A stretch of DNA of 42,681 bases from an uncultured bacterium (GTDB taxonomy: Bacteria; Krumholzibacteriota; Krumholzibacteriia; LZORAL124-64-63): the NCBI GenBank assembly GCA_937910695.1, contig CALEMW010000153.1, positions 1-42,681 on the forward strand, written 5' to 3'. The position numbers and the translations under genes were made by a program. Positions 1 through 7,655 of this stretch are shown here, in pieces; the stretch's first letter is position 1, and each line of letters starts with the position of its first letter. The notes under the pieces were generated by a model. The model was not told the origin of the DNA, ran no database searches, and saw only the letters and a program-made list of their open reading frames with translations.

Positions 1-152
1 TCGTGGTGCAGGTAAAGTTCGAGGCGGGTCAGACTCAGCACATCGCCGAGCAGGCGTTCGGCATTGAGGCGCGGCGATTCCACGCCGTGCTGCGTGAACC
101 AGTCGGCGGTCACCTTGATGAGTTCCCGCACCGTCTTGAGCCCCTCGGTCAT
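1..152 (-). CDS. prmC: PrmC (HemK) release-factor glutamine methyltransferase, N-terminal fragment
   Basis: Fifty codons of the amino end are visible before the window edge, beginning MTEGLKTVRELI and continuing with an LNAERLLGDVL helix. This is the N-terminal helical domain typical of PrmC, which methylates the glutamine of the GGQ motif in release factors. The ATG at 152 follows a purine-rich GGAGAGG about 10 nt upstream. The gene lies 49 nt downstream of prfA on the same strand, the usual prfA-prmC operon order, so enzyme and substrate would be co-expressed. The catalytic NPPY motif and SAM-binding domain lie outside the window. The identification therefore rests on the N-terminal pattern plus gene order. 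Confidence 0.85.
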   Translation of the reverse strand, partial: MTEGLKTVRELIKVTADWFTQHGVESPRLNAERLLGDVLSLTRLELYLHH

Positions 153-201
153 GGGCCGGCGTCCTCTCCGCTGGTTCCGATCAAGAGCCCGGTCGCCCCG
201 G

Positions 202-1278
<1,077 letters not shown>

Positions 1279-1279
1279 C

Positions 1280-2263
1280 TCAAACCTCCGAAATCGGTTC
1301 GGCGGACGAATCGGTCATTTCGTAATACGTGCGTTCCTTAAAGTCGTCAGCCTCGGGAGAGAGTACGGCGCGCAGGGCGGCGAGTCCCACCTCGAGCTGG
1401 TCGTCCTCGGGCGGCTGGGTCGTGATCTTCTGAAGCATCAGCCCGGGCCAGATCAAGGGCTTGATCCCCCACGAGTTCTTGAACTTCCCAGAGAGCTTGA
1501 TGGCCTCGTAGGCCAGGCCGCCGATCACCGGAATGAACGCCAGCCTCTGAAACCTATCGACCACGCTTTCTGGCTTGCCCAGGAAGCTGAACACGACCAG
1601 GGCGATGAGCATGACGAAGAACAGGAAGCTCGTACCACAGCGGGGGTGCAGGGTCGGAAACGGCCGCGTCTCGGCGACGGTGAGGTCCTTGCCGTTCTCA
1701 AACGCGTGGATCGACATGTGTTCGGCGCCGTGGAACTGGAAGACGCGGTTCATGTCCTTCATCAGCGAAATGAGCTTGAGGTAGGCCACGAAGAACACGA
1801 TGCGGATCACACCGTCGACCAAGTTGAACCATACGCTGTGCTCTACACCCATCCATTCCGTGATCAGCAACGGCAGATAGAAGAACAGTCCCATGCTCAG
1901 GGCAAAGGCCACCACGATGGTGCCCCACATCATCACGTGGTCCCACAGACTCTTCTTCTCCTCCACGATGCGGTCCTCGGCCACTGCCTGGTCGGCCGAG
2001 AACATGAGGGACTCGATACCGATCCCCATGGATTCGATCAGATGGATGCCACCGCGCAGCACCGGCACGTTCAAAAAACGCAGCCGCTTGAAAATACTGC
2101 GGAACGGTTTCTTGCGCACGACGATGCGGCCGTCGGGAGTACGCACGGCCGTGGCGATCGCGTTGGGAGAACGCATCATCACGCCCTCGATGACGGCCTG
2201 GCCGCCGACAGCCAGATCCAATTCGCGGGGATCTTCTGACTTGGTCTCGGGAGAATCGCTCAT
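1280..2263 (-). CDS. DUF1385 (YqhQ-type) membrane protein
   Basis: This 327-residue protein matches the DUF1385/YqhQ family (COG3872), whose biochemical role is not established. Family signatures are the early [13 protein letters not shown], the [13 protein letters not shown] motif near the middle and HPRCGTSFL after it; the His, Glu and Cys residues have led to suggestions of metal binding. Several hydrophobic segments (around [29 protein letters not shown] and [15 protein letters not shown]) predict an inner-membrane protein. I chose ATG 2263 (MSDSPETK) because GGAGG sits just before it. A longer frame runs upstream to 2416 but crosses the rpmE terminator and looks non-coding. It is first in an operon with prfA and prmC, as in many bacteria. 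Confidence 0.9.
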   Translation of the reverse strand: MSDSPETKSEDPRELDLAVGGQAVIEGVMMRSPNAIATAVRTPDGRIVVRKKPFRSIFKRLRFLNVPVLRGGIHLIESMGIGIESLMFSADQAVAEDRIVEEKKSLWDHVMMWGTIVVAFALSMGLFFYLPLLITEWMGVEHSVWFNLVDGVIRIVFFVAYLKLISLMKDMNRVFQFHGAEHMSIHAFENGKDLTVAETRPFPTLHPRCGTSFLFFVMLIALVVFSFLGKPESVVDRFQRLAFIPVIGGLAYEAIKLSGKFKNSWGIKPLIWPGLMLQKITTQPPEDDQLEVGLAALRAVLSPEADDFKERTYYEMTDSSAEPISEV

Positions 2264-2359
2264 CTCGCCTCCAGGTAGCACGGCCAGTGATCGGGGGACC
2301 GGTCCAAGATACACCCTCCGGAGCAAAACAACGAGGATGCCGAGCAAAGGAAGGTCTTC

Positions 2360-2395
2360 AAAAAAAACGAGGATGCCGGTGGTGTCGGCATCCTC
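2360..2395 (-). terminator. Rho-independent terminator of rpmE
   Basis: Read on the minus strand, GAGGATGCCG (2395-2386), a 7-nt loop and CGGCATCCTC (2378-2369) form a perfect 10-bp stem. It is followed by G and eight T residues (2367-2360). It lies 50 nt after the rpmE stop and separates rpmE from the DUF1385-prfA-prmC operon. Confidence 0.92.
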
Positions 2396-2446
2396 GCGGA
2401 ACTCACGAACGCGCATCCGACGCAGCCAAACGTGCCGCGTGGGTCG

Positions 2447-2668
2447 CTAGTTCTCTTTCTTGTCGCCGTAGATTCCCTCGTAGCGCTTACGGAAGCGGTC
2501 CACGCGGCCTGCGGTATCCATGATCTTCTGCTGACCCGTGTAGAAGGGGTGGCAGTTGGAGCAGATCTCCACGTTGATCTTGGCCTTGGTCGACTTGGTC
2601 TCGATAACGTTGCCGCAGAGACAGGTGATCTCACACGCCACGTAGTCGGGATGGATGTCCTTCTTCAT
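2447..2668 (-). CDS. rpmE: Ribosomal protein L31 (zinc-binding type)
   Basis: Large-subunit protein bL31 contacts 5S rRNA and bridges to the small subunit. The 73-residue protein starts MKKDIHPDY and carries the zinc-binding cysteines: CLCGN (C16, C18) and CSNC (around residues 36-39). It is thus the C+ form; organisms with this form often keep a cysteine-free paralog for zinc starvation, which is not seen here. ATG 2668 is supported by GAGGTGAG upstream and by family alignment; a frame extends to 2716 but the added residues do not fit the family. It lies downstream of rho on the same strand with its own likely promoter and a strong terminator behind it. Confidence 0.97.
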   Translation of the reverse strand: MKKDIHPDYVACEITCLCGNVIETKSTKAKINVEICSNCHPFYTGQQKIMDTAGRVDRFRKRYEGIYGDKKEN

Positions 2669-2715
2669 CGTTCTCACCTCACGACGAGCGTCTCTTCTCC
2701 AGGGATCGGCCCCCA

Positions 2716-2743
2716 AATCTAGTCAAAAAAGGGCCGCGAGCAA
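2716..2743 (-). promoter_or_regulatory. Possible sigma-70 type promoter for rpmE
   Basis: On the minus strand, TTGCTC (2743-2738), a 16-bp spacer and TAGATT (2721-2716) resemble -35 and -10 boxes in the rho-rpmE gap. The -35 match is weak, three of six. It would give a leader of roughly 40 nt before ATG 2668. Confidence 0.35.
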
Positions 2744-2757
2744 ATGAAATTGAGCGA

Positions 2758-4005
2758 TCAGGCGTTCATGGCGGCCAGGAACTGCTCATTGGTCTTGGTC
2801 TTGCCCAGCTTATCGATCATGAACTCCATGGCCTCGTTGGGGCTGTAATCGCTCAAATACTTGCGCAGCACCCAGATCTTGTTGAGGTCCTTGGGGTCGA
2901 GCAGCAGGTCTTCCTTACGGGTTCCCGACTTGAAGATGTCCACGGCCGGGTAGATCCGCTTCTCGGCGATCTTGCGGTCCAGAACCAGCTCCATGTTGCC
3001 GGTGCCCTTGAACTCCTCGAAAATGACTTCGTCCATGCGCGAGCCCGTCTCGATCAGAGCCGTGGCGATAATCGTCAGTGAGCCACCCTCCTCGATGTTC
3101 CTCGCCGCACCGAAGAAGCGCTTGGGCTTCTGCAGGGCGTTCGAGTCGACACCACCGGACAGGATCTTGCCGCTATGGGGTACCACCGTGTTGTGGGCGC
3201 GGGCCAGGCGGGTGATCGAGTCGAGCAAAATCACCACGTCTTTGCCGTGTTCGACCAGGCGCCGGGCCTTGGCCAGCACCATGCTCGCCACCTGCACATG
3301 GCGCTCGGCGGGTTCGTCGAAGGTCGAGCTGATGACCTCGCCCTTGACCGAACGGGCCATGTCGGTGACCTCTTCGGGCCGCTCGTCGATGAGCAGCACG
3401 ATCAGCACCACCTCGGGATTGTTCTCAGCGATGGAGTTGGCAATCTTCTGCAGGATGATGGTCTTGCCGGCGCGCGGGGGCGAAACGATGAGGCCGCGCT
3501 GTCCCTTGCCGATGGGCGCCATGAGGTTGATCAGCCGACCCGTGATGTCGCCGTTCTCCTTTTCCAGATTCAACATCTCGTCGGGATACAGCGGCGTGAG
3601 ATTGTCGAACAGGGTGTTGTTCTTGGCCTTCAGCGGCTCTTCGCCGTTGACCGATTCCACCTTAAGCAGGGCGAAGTAGCGCTCGTTGTCTTTGGGCGGG
3701 CGCACCTGGCCGGCCACCGTATCGCCGGTCTTGAGGTCGAACTTCTTGATCTGGGAGGGCGAGAGATAGATGTCGTCGGGGCCGGGCAGGTAGTTGTACT
3801 TGGCGGCGCGCAGGAAGCCGTAGCCCTCCTGCAAGACCTGCAGCACGCCTTCAGCGTAGATCAGACCGTTTTTCTCAGTCTGGCCCTCGAGGATCTTGAA
3901 GATGAGCTCGGATTTTCTCAGCGTGCTCAGGCCTTCGATATTGAGGCCTTTGGCGATCTCGACGAGCTCTGTAATGCTCTTCTCCTGGAGTTCCTTGATG
4001 TCCAT
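2758..4005 (-). CDS. rho: Transcription termination factor Rho
   Basis: Rho is a hexameric RNA helicase that ends transcription of untranslated RNA. The 415-residue protein has the standard order. Residues 1-45 form a helical Rho_N region. Residues 48-125 form the cold-shock-like RNA-binding domain ([14 protein letters not shown]). The RecA-type ATPase core follows: Walker A in SPPRAGKT (175-182), IDERPEEV (207-214) and a Walker B strand [14 protein letters not shown]. There is no long Asn/Arg-rich insertion like that of some high-GC lineages. ATG 4005 is preceded by AAGGAGCG. A promoter lies 120 nt upstream and rpmE follows on the same strand. The leader of about 110 nt leaves room for the autoregulation known for rho in other bacteria, but I see no specific element. 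Confidence 0.97.
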   Translation of the reverse strand: MDIKELQEKSITELVEIAKGLNIEGLSTLRKSELIFKILEGQTEKNGLIYAEGVLQVLQEGYGFLRAAKYNYLPGPDDIYLSPSQIKKFDLKTGDTVAGQVRPPKDNERYFALLKVESVNGEEPLKAKNNTLFDNLTPLYPDEMLNLEKENGDITGRLINLMAPIGKGQRGLIVSPPRAGKTIILQKIANSIAENNPEVVLIVLLIDERPEEVTDMARSVKGEVISSTFDEPAERHVQVASMVLAKARRLVEHGKDVVILLDSITRLARAHNTVVPHSGKILSGGVDSNALQKPKRFFGAARNIEEGGSLTIIATALIETGSRMDEVIFEEFKGTGNMELVLDRKIAEKRIYPAVDIFKSGTRKEDLLLDPKDLNKIWVLRKYLSDYSPNEAMEFMIDKLGKTKTNEQFLAAMNA

Positions 4006-4124
4006 TTCGCTCCTTGGCGGGGCTGCCGAACGGCAGAAAGACTCTGAGGTTGGATCTTGGTCCGTGGGATTGACGGGGATCGTGGGTTGCGCTGCGGGCC
4101 GATGATGGGCGACCCGAGACGTTC

Positions 4125-4153
4125 ATTCTAGGCCATGTACAGGGAAAAAGCAA
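4125..4153 (-). promoter_or_regulatory. Likely promoter for rho
   Basis: On the minus strand, TTGCTT (4153-4148), a 17-bp spacer and TAGAAT (4130-4125, five of six matches) form a good sigma-70-like promoter. Its -35 overlaps the T-run of the terminator of the upstream TPR lipoprotein gene. The predicted start is near 4118, giving a leader of roughly 110 nt. Confidence 0.55.
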
Positions 4154-4177
4154 GGGCCGTGCCGCAGGACACGGCCC
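4145..4177 (-). terminator. Rho-independent terminator of the TPR lipoprotein gene
   Basis: The minus strand reads GGGCCGTG (4177-4170), an 8-nt loop and CACGGCCC (4161-4154). TTG C TTTTT follows. The hairpin begins 11 nt after the TAG stop of the upstream gene. Confidence 0.85.
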
Positions 4178-4188
4178 CTGTCAGAATT

Positions 4189-5403
4189 CTACTGGGAGAG
4201 CTGCCTGTATTGCTCCATGGAGCGCTCGGACTCGGCGCTGTTACCGAGTTCGTGCTGACACATGGCCAGATAATAGAATCCAAGCGCATTGTCGAAGTCC
4301 GATTCGGTCAAGGCGATGCCGGTGTTCGCCCCCAACTGGAACTGCTCGCGGGCTTCATCGGGCAGGTCGTTCGCGTCGGCGGCACCGGTGTCGTTCTTCA
4401 TACTCACCGCATAATCGTAATGGAGCTTCATCTTCAAGAACAGCGTGTTGTCGGACGGAATGTCCTCCAGATCGAGAGCCTTGTCGAAATTCTCCAAAGC
4501 TTTGACGTAGTTAAGTACGGACGTGTCGCTGTAGTTCATAGCCGCCTGCAGCCGCAACGAGAGCAGATCCTCATCGTTCTCGACGTTGTCGTCGGCCACA
4601 TAGATGTTGGCCACACGGACGAACAGGTCGGCGGCACGCTCGTAGCGCCGCTCCTCCTGGGCCAGGTTGGCGATGTCGAGCAGAAGGCCGGTGTCGTTGG
4701 GATGATCGATCAAGAGCTGGTCGTAGATGCCACGAGCTTCGTCATTGCGTCCGAGCAGATTGAGCACGTTGGCCTTGTCGGCCTGAAGGGCATAGGCATC
4801 GGGGTTGTCCTGAAGCACCTGATTGAGCAAGGTCAGCGACTCATCCAGCAGCTGCGTTCGGCGCTCTCCATCTTCGAGGCCGCTGGATTGGATCATTTTC
4901 ATTCGCGCCACGTTCTTGATCGGCGCAATGGAGTCGGGATAAGCCGCATAAGCCAGGCGGAACTGACCCTCTGCCGCCTGGAAGAACTCGTCCTTGAGTT
5001 CCCCTTCGGCGTCACGGGCGCTGTTCAGCTCATTGGTAGCGTTGTTCTTGCGCAGGGCATAGCTGTACAGAAGCGAATTGTTCACCTGTTCTGCAAGCAT
5101 CGGATCGAATTCAACGGTCTTCTGATAGTAGTTGTAGGCCATCGAGTACTGGTTTCTAGCCTCGAGGTACTCGTTGTCATTGACCGCTTCCTCGGCCAGC
5201 TTCGTATGCGATTCCCCCAGATAGAAGTACGCCTCTGCCTCGTCGGGCGAGTACTCCAGGCCCTCATGCAGAACATCCACGGCCTTCTGATACATCTGCT
5301 GGTCGATGTACAGGATGGCACTGGTCACATGGGCGGAGCGGCAACCGACGAGGGCGGCCAAGCTCACCAGAGCAGCCAGCAGAATCACATGCTTGCGGGT
5401 CAT
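4189..5403 (-). CDS. TPR-repeat lipoprotein
   Basis: A 404-residue protein with a lipoprotein signal: MTRKHVILLAALVSLAALVGC, with the lipobox LVGC placing the acylated cysteine at residue 21. The rest is built of helical pairs of TPR type, for example YQKAVDVLHEGLEYSPDEAEAY near the start, NLLGRNDEARGIYDQLLIDHP in the middle, and similar units to the C terminus. Such proteins are usually scaffolds at the envelope; no catalytic motif is visible and I cannot name a partner. ATG 5403 is chosen because it opens the signal peptide and follows GGGGGA. The frame is open to 5514, but that extension has no secretion signal. It has its own promoter and terminator, so it is probably monocistronic. Confidence 0.88.
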   Translation of the reverse strand: MTRKHVILLAALVSLAALVGCRSAHVTSAILYIDQQMYQKAVDVLHEGLEYSPDEAEAYFYLGESHTKLAEEAVNDNEYLEARNQYSMAYNYYQKTVEFDPMLAEQVNNSLLYSYALRKNNATNELNSARDAEGELKDEFFQAAEGQFRLAYAAYPDSIAPIKNVARMKMIQSSGLEDGERRTQLLDESLTLLNQVLQDNPDAYALQADKANVLNLLGRNDEARGIYDQLLIDHPNDTGLLLDIANLAQEERRYERAADLFVRVANIYVADDNVENDEDLLSLRLQAAMNYSDTSVLNYVKALENFDKALDLEDIPSDNTLFLKMKLHYDYAVSMKNDTGAADANDLPDEAREQFQLGANTGIALTESDFDNALGFYYLAMCQHELGNSAESERSMEQYRQLSQ

Positions 5404-5541
5404 CGACGTTCCCCCTGAGTGGATCGGGCGGCAGATAAGCGTGTCCTCGATCATTCCGCCTGGGTGGGGCCGGGGCCAGATCGCGGGATTCCGCGACGGA
5501 GCGCGGTGCATCATTCCCTTGGCATCCGGGAAGATATAGGA

Positions 5542-5570
5542 ATTAAAAGCGACTGCAGGGTCGCTGTCAA
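5542..5570 (-). promoter_or_regulatory. Strong sigma-70-like promoter for the TPR lipoprotein gene
   Basis: On the minus strand a perfect TTGACA (5570-5565), a 17-bp spacer and TTTAAT (5547-5542, five of six) are present. The spacer holds a 6-bp inverted repeat, AGCGAC/GTCGCT on the plus strand (5548-5553 and 5560-5565), in a position where a repressor could block polymerase. The leader to ATG 5403 would be about 130 nt. Confidence 0.7.
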
Positions 5571-5609
5571 GATCCCAGGGTCGAGGCGAGGCTCCTCAAA
5601 CGTCCCGAC

Positions 5610-6122
5610 TCACCGTTTTGGGTGCGTCCGCGACCCCTGACCATAGAGGTCCCACTGCATCCTCTGCAGATAGGATTTGCGCTGCTCGGGGGTCAGAACC
5701 TCGAGCTCTGCCAGAAGCTGGTCCGAGACTAGGGAGTCGACCTCCGTGCGGACGGCTCCGAGTCGACGTCGAGTTTCGCCCACGGCAGCTCGGTCGATGT
5801 CGTTCTGCTGCAGCAGGGCGCGCATGGTGTCGAACAGCTCCCTCATCTCGCCACGGCTCTGTTCCATGAGTTCGCGCCGCTCCGCTCGCAGGGCGGCGAG
5901 CTGCTCATGTTGATCTGCGGTCAGGTCCAGGCCGACATAACGACGACCGAGATGCTCGCCGTCGGGTCGGGGGCCCATGGGGTCCCTGTTGGGTCCCGTA
6001 CCCGGTCGTCGATGCAAATCTGCCGACCAGGGTCGTTGCTCAGATTCATCGGCCACACGGATCAGCAGGCCGATGTTCAGCCCCGCCGAGAGAAGCAGGA
6101 GTACCAGGAGCAGGCGTTTCAT
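5610..6122 (-). CDS. Membrane-anchored LTxxQ (Spy/CpxP/CnrX-like) periplasmic sensor
   Basis: A 170-residue protein starting MKRLLLVLLLLSAGLNIGLLI, a single hydrophobic anchor without a clear cleavage site. A periplasmic helical domain of the LTxxQ family follows: LTADQ near residue 77, a long charged helix, then LTPEQ near residue 155. CnrX and ZraP, the metal-sensing relatives, share this hairpin fold. ATG 6122 overlaps the TGA of the upstream putative anti-sigma gene by 4 nt (ATGA) and is preceded by GGAGGTG, so the two are translationally coupled. By analogy with cnrYXH it could hold or release the anti-sigma factor in response to metal or envelope stress; that role is an inference. A longer frame upstream is only the shadow of the neighbour. 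Confidence 0.8.
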   Translation of the reverse strand: MKRLLLVLLLLSAGLNIGLLIRVADESEQRPWSADLHRRPGTGPNRDPMGPRPDGEHLGRRYVGLDLTADQHEQLAALRAERRELMEQSRGEMRELFDTMRALLQQNDIDRAAVGETRRRLGAVRTEVDSLVSDQLLAELEVLTPEQRKSYLQRMQWDLYGQGSRTHPKR

Positions 6123-6475
6123 CGCGCACCTCCGTCGGCGGTGTCCATGGTTTCGACCGATGTGTAGAGTCCGTCGAGGGACCAGACCGTTTCGTCCCAC
6201 AGGCTGCCGACGACCACCTCGTCCGGCGTCAGCCAGATCGCTGCGGTCGAGCCGCCGGGAATCCACTCCGCCCCCGCGAAGATGCCGACGGCCATGCAGG
6301 CTGCCGCCGCCGTCATCATGGCGAATCTGGGAATCCAACCGCCGACGCGCGACGACGTTGTCCTGCTGCGGATCTCGAACCAGACCGACGGCCCCATATC
6401 CGGCACGGCGGTATCGCCGAGAGCTTCGCCCAGCAGGCTGTCGAGGTGTTCGTTCGTCTTGTCGTGCGTGTTCAT
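6119..6475 (-). CDS. Putative single-TM anti-sigma factor
   Basis: A 118-residue protein placed directly between an ECF sigma gene and an LTxxQ sensor gene, overlapping each by 4 nt (ATGA at both junctions). Residues 1-45 are cytoplasmic-looking and helical (NEHLDSLLGEALGD). One transmembrane segment follows (MMTAAAACMAVGIFAGAEW), then about 50 periplasmic residues. No HxxxCxxC zinc-binding anti-sigma motif is present, so it is not the common ZAS type; the short CnrY class of anti-sigma proteins also lacks zinc. The function is inferred from position, topology and the tight operon. I cannot identify the family from sequence alone. Confidence 0.65.
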   Translation of the reverse strand: MNTHDKTNEHLDSLLGEALGDTAVPDMGPSVWFEIRSRTTSSRVGGWIPRFAMMTAAAACMAVGIFAGAEWIPGGSTAAIWLTPDEVVVGSLWDETVWSLDGLYTSVETMDTADGGAR

Positions 6476-7035
6476 GCCGTCTCCTTCTTTTCACGGATCA
6501 GGTGTCCGCGCAGGGCCGACATGGCCCTTACCAGCAGCGATTCCACCGCACCCTCGGTTATGTCCATAATGCGGGCGATGTCCTGCTGGCTCATCTCGTG
6601 AAATCGTCTCAAGATCAGCGCCTCACGTTGCCGGTCGGGCAACTTGGCCACCGCAGCCCGTACCTGCTGCCGCGTTTCGTCGGCCATCAGCTCGGCGTCC
6701 GGCCCCGGCGCTTCCAGCTCTCTGTCATGGCGGAAAGCATCGAAGCTGACCCAATCGACGATCTTGCGCCGGCGTGCAAAACTGCGGGACTGATTGCCGG
6801 CGATGCGGAACAGCCAGCTCTTGAAGATGCCGCGAGGCTGATAGCGTCCCGCATGGGTATGAACCTTGACGAACACGTCCTGAGTGAGTTCACGGGCGTC
6901 GTCTTCGTTGCCGGTCATCCGCCAGAGAAAGGCGAAGACTTGGCGCTCCCAGCGCTCGACGAGGAGACGGAAAGCCGTCTCCTCGCCGTAACCGATCCTC
7001 ACCATGAGATCGTCGTCTGTGGGATGAACGTTCAC
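6472..7035 (-). CDS. ECF-type RNA polymerase sigma factor
   Basis: A 187-residue sigma factor of the extracytoplasmic-function group. Sigma region 2 spans about residues 10-80 (ETAFRLLVERWERQVFAFLWRM, then NEDDARELTQDVFVKVH). A linker follows, then region 4 with the helix-turn-helix LPDRQREALILRRF and MSQQDIARIMDITEGAVESLL. I chose GTG 7035 (VNVHPTDDDL), 13 nt after the stop of the preceding gene with GGGAGAG in front. A longer frame to 7122 would overlap the upstream gene by 74 nt and adds unrelated residues. It is second in a four-gene cassette with two LTxxQ proteins and a likely anti-sigma factor. Its target promoters are not evident in the window. Confidence 0.93.
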   Translation of the reverse strand: MNVHPTDDDLMVRIGYGEETAFRLLVERWERQVFAFLWRMTGNEDDARELTQDVFVKVHTHAGRYQPRGIFKSWLFRIAGNQSRSFARRRKIVDWVSFDAFRHDRELEAPGPDAELMADETRQQVRAAVAKLPDRQREALILRRFHEMSQQDIARIMDITEGAVESLLVRAMSALRGHLIREKKETA

Positions 7036-7048
7036 TCGGCTCTCCCGC

Positions 7049-7564
7049 TCAGATCCGTCGTCCGCCGTGGGGCTTGCGGCCTCGCCCTTCCCTGTCGCCT
7101 TCGGGCCGCGGACCGGCACCATCGCCCTTGCCGCGGCCGCCGCGACGGTGCTTCATCATCATCATCTTGTCGCGTTGCTCTTCGGTCAACACTTCGCGCA
7201 CCTTCAACCGCATGGCGGTGCGGGCCACCTGCAGTTCGGTACGCATTTCGCCGACTTTGCGGGTCAGGCCGAGGACTTTGCTCTCGTCGACATCGTCTTC
7301 GAGCATCAGACCGCGCAGTTCATGCTGCAGGCGCATCAGATCCTTGTGCTTGCCCCTCAACTCGGTGCGGTTGTCTTGGCGAAACGCCTCGATCTGTGCC
7401 GCTTGGGCTTCTGTCAGATCAAGTGCCTTCATCATACGGGGGCCGCAGGCATCATCGACGCCGGGTCCGTGATCTCGCCCGCCATCGGGTTGGGCCCACA
7501 CGAGGCCGGTCGTCAGCGTCAGGGCCGCGACGAGGGTGAGCAGGAATTTCGTTCGGGTCGTCAT
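7049..7564 (-). CDS. Secreted LTxxQ (Spy/CpxP/ZraP-like) protein
   Basis: A 171-residue periplasmic protein. The signal peptide MTTRTKFLLTLVAALTLTTGLVWA ends in a VWA-Q cleavage site. The mature part has two LTxxQ signatures, LTEAQ near residue 55 and LTEEQ near residue 125, joined by long charged helices. A tail rich in Met, His, Arg and Gly (MMMMKHRRGGRGKG) may bind metal. Family members act as envelope chaperones or metal-responsive sensors. ATG 7564 follows GGAGA; the upstream extension to 7612 lacks a signal. It is first in the cassette, and the sigma factor begins 13 nt after its stop, so target and regulator are probably co-transcribed. I found no convincing promoter in front. Confidence 0.82.
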   Translation of the reverse strand: MTTRTKFLLTLVAALTLTTGLVWAQPDGGRDHGPGVDDACGPRMMKALDLTEAQAAQIEAFRQDNRTELRGKHKDLMRLQHELRGLMLEDDVDESKVLGLTRKVGEMRTELQVARTAMRLKVREVLTEEQRDKMMMMKHRRGGRGKGDGAGPRPEGDREGRGRKPHGGRRI

Positions 7565-7655
7565 GATCTTGTCTCCATGGTTGGGTTCCGTCCGGGGACC
7601 GCCGTCGTCCACCCACTCAACGTCCGGTGCACGACGATCCTGCGCTGGGATTCAG

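Noticed and set aside
6472..7122. Longer form of the ECF sigma factor starting at 7122.
   Set aside because: It would overlap the LTxxQ gene by 74 nt; GTG 7035 has a ribosome site and fits sigma factor length.
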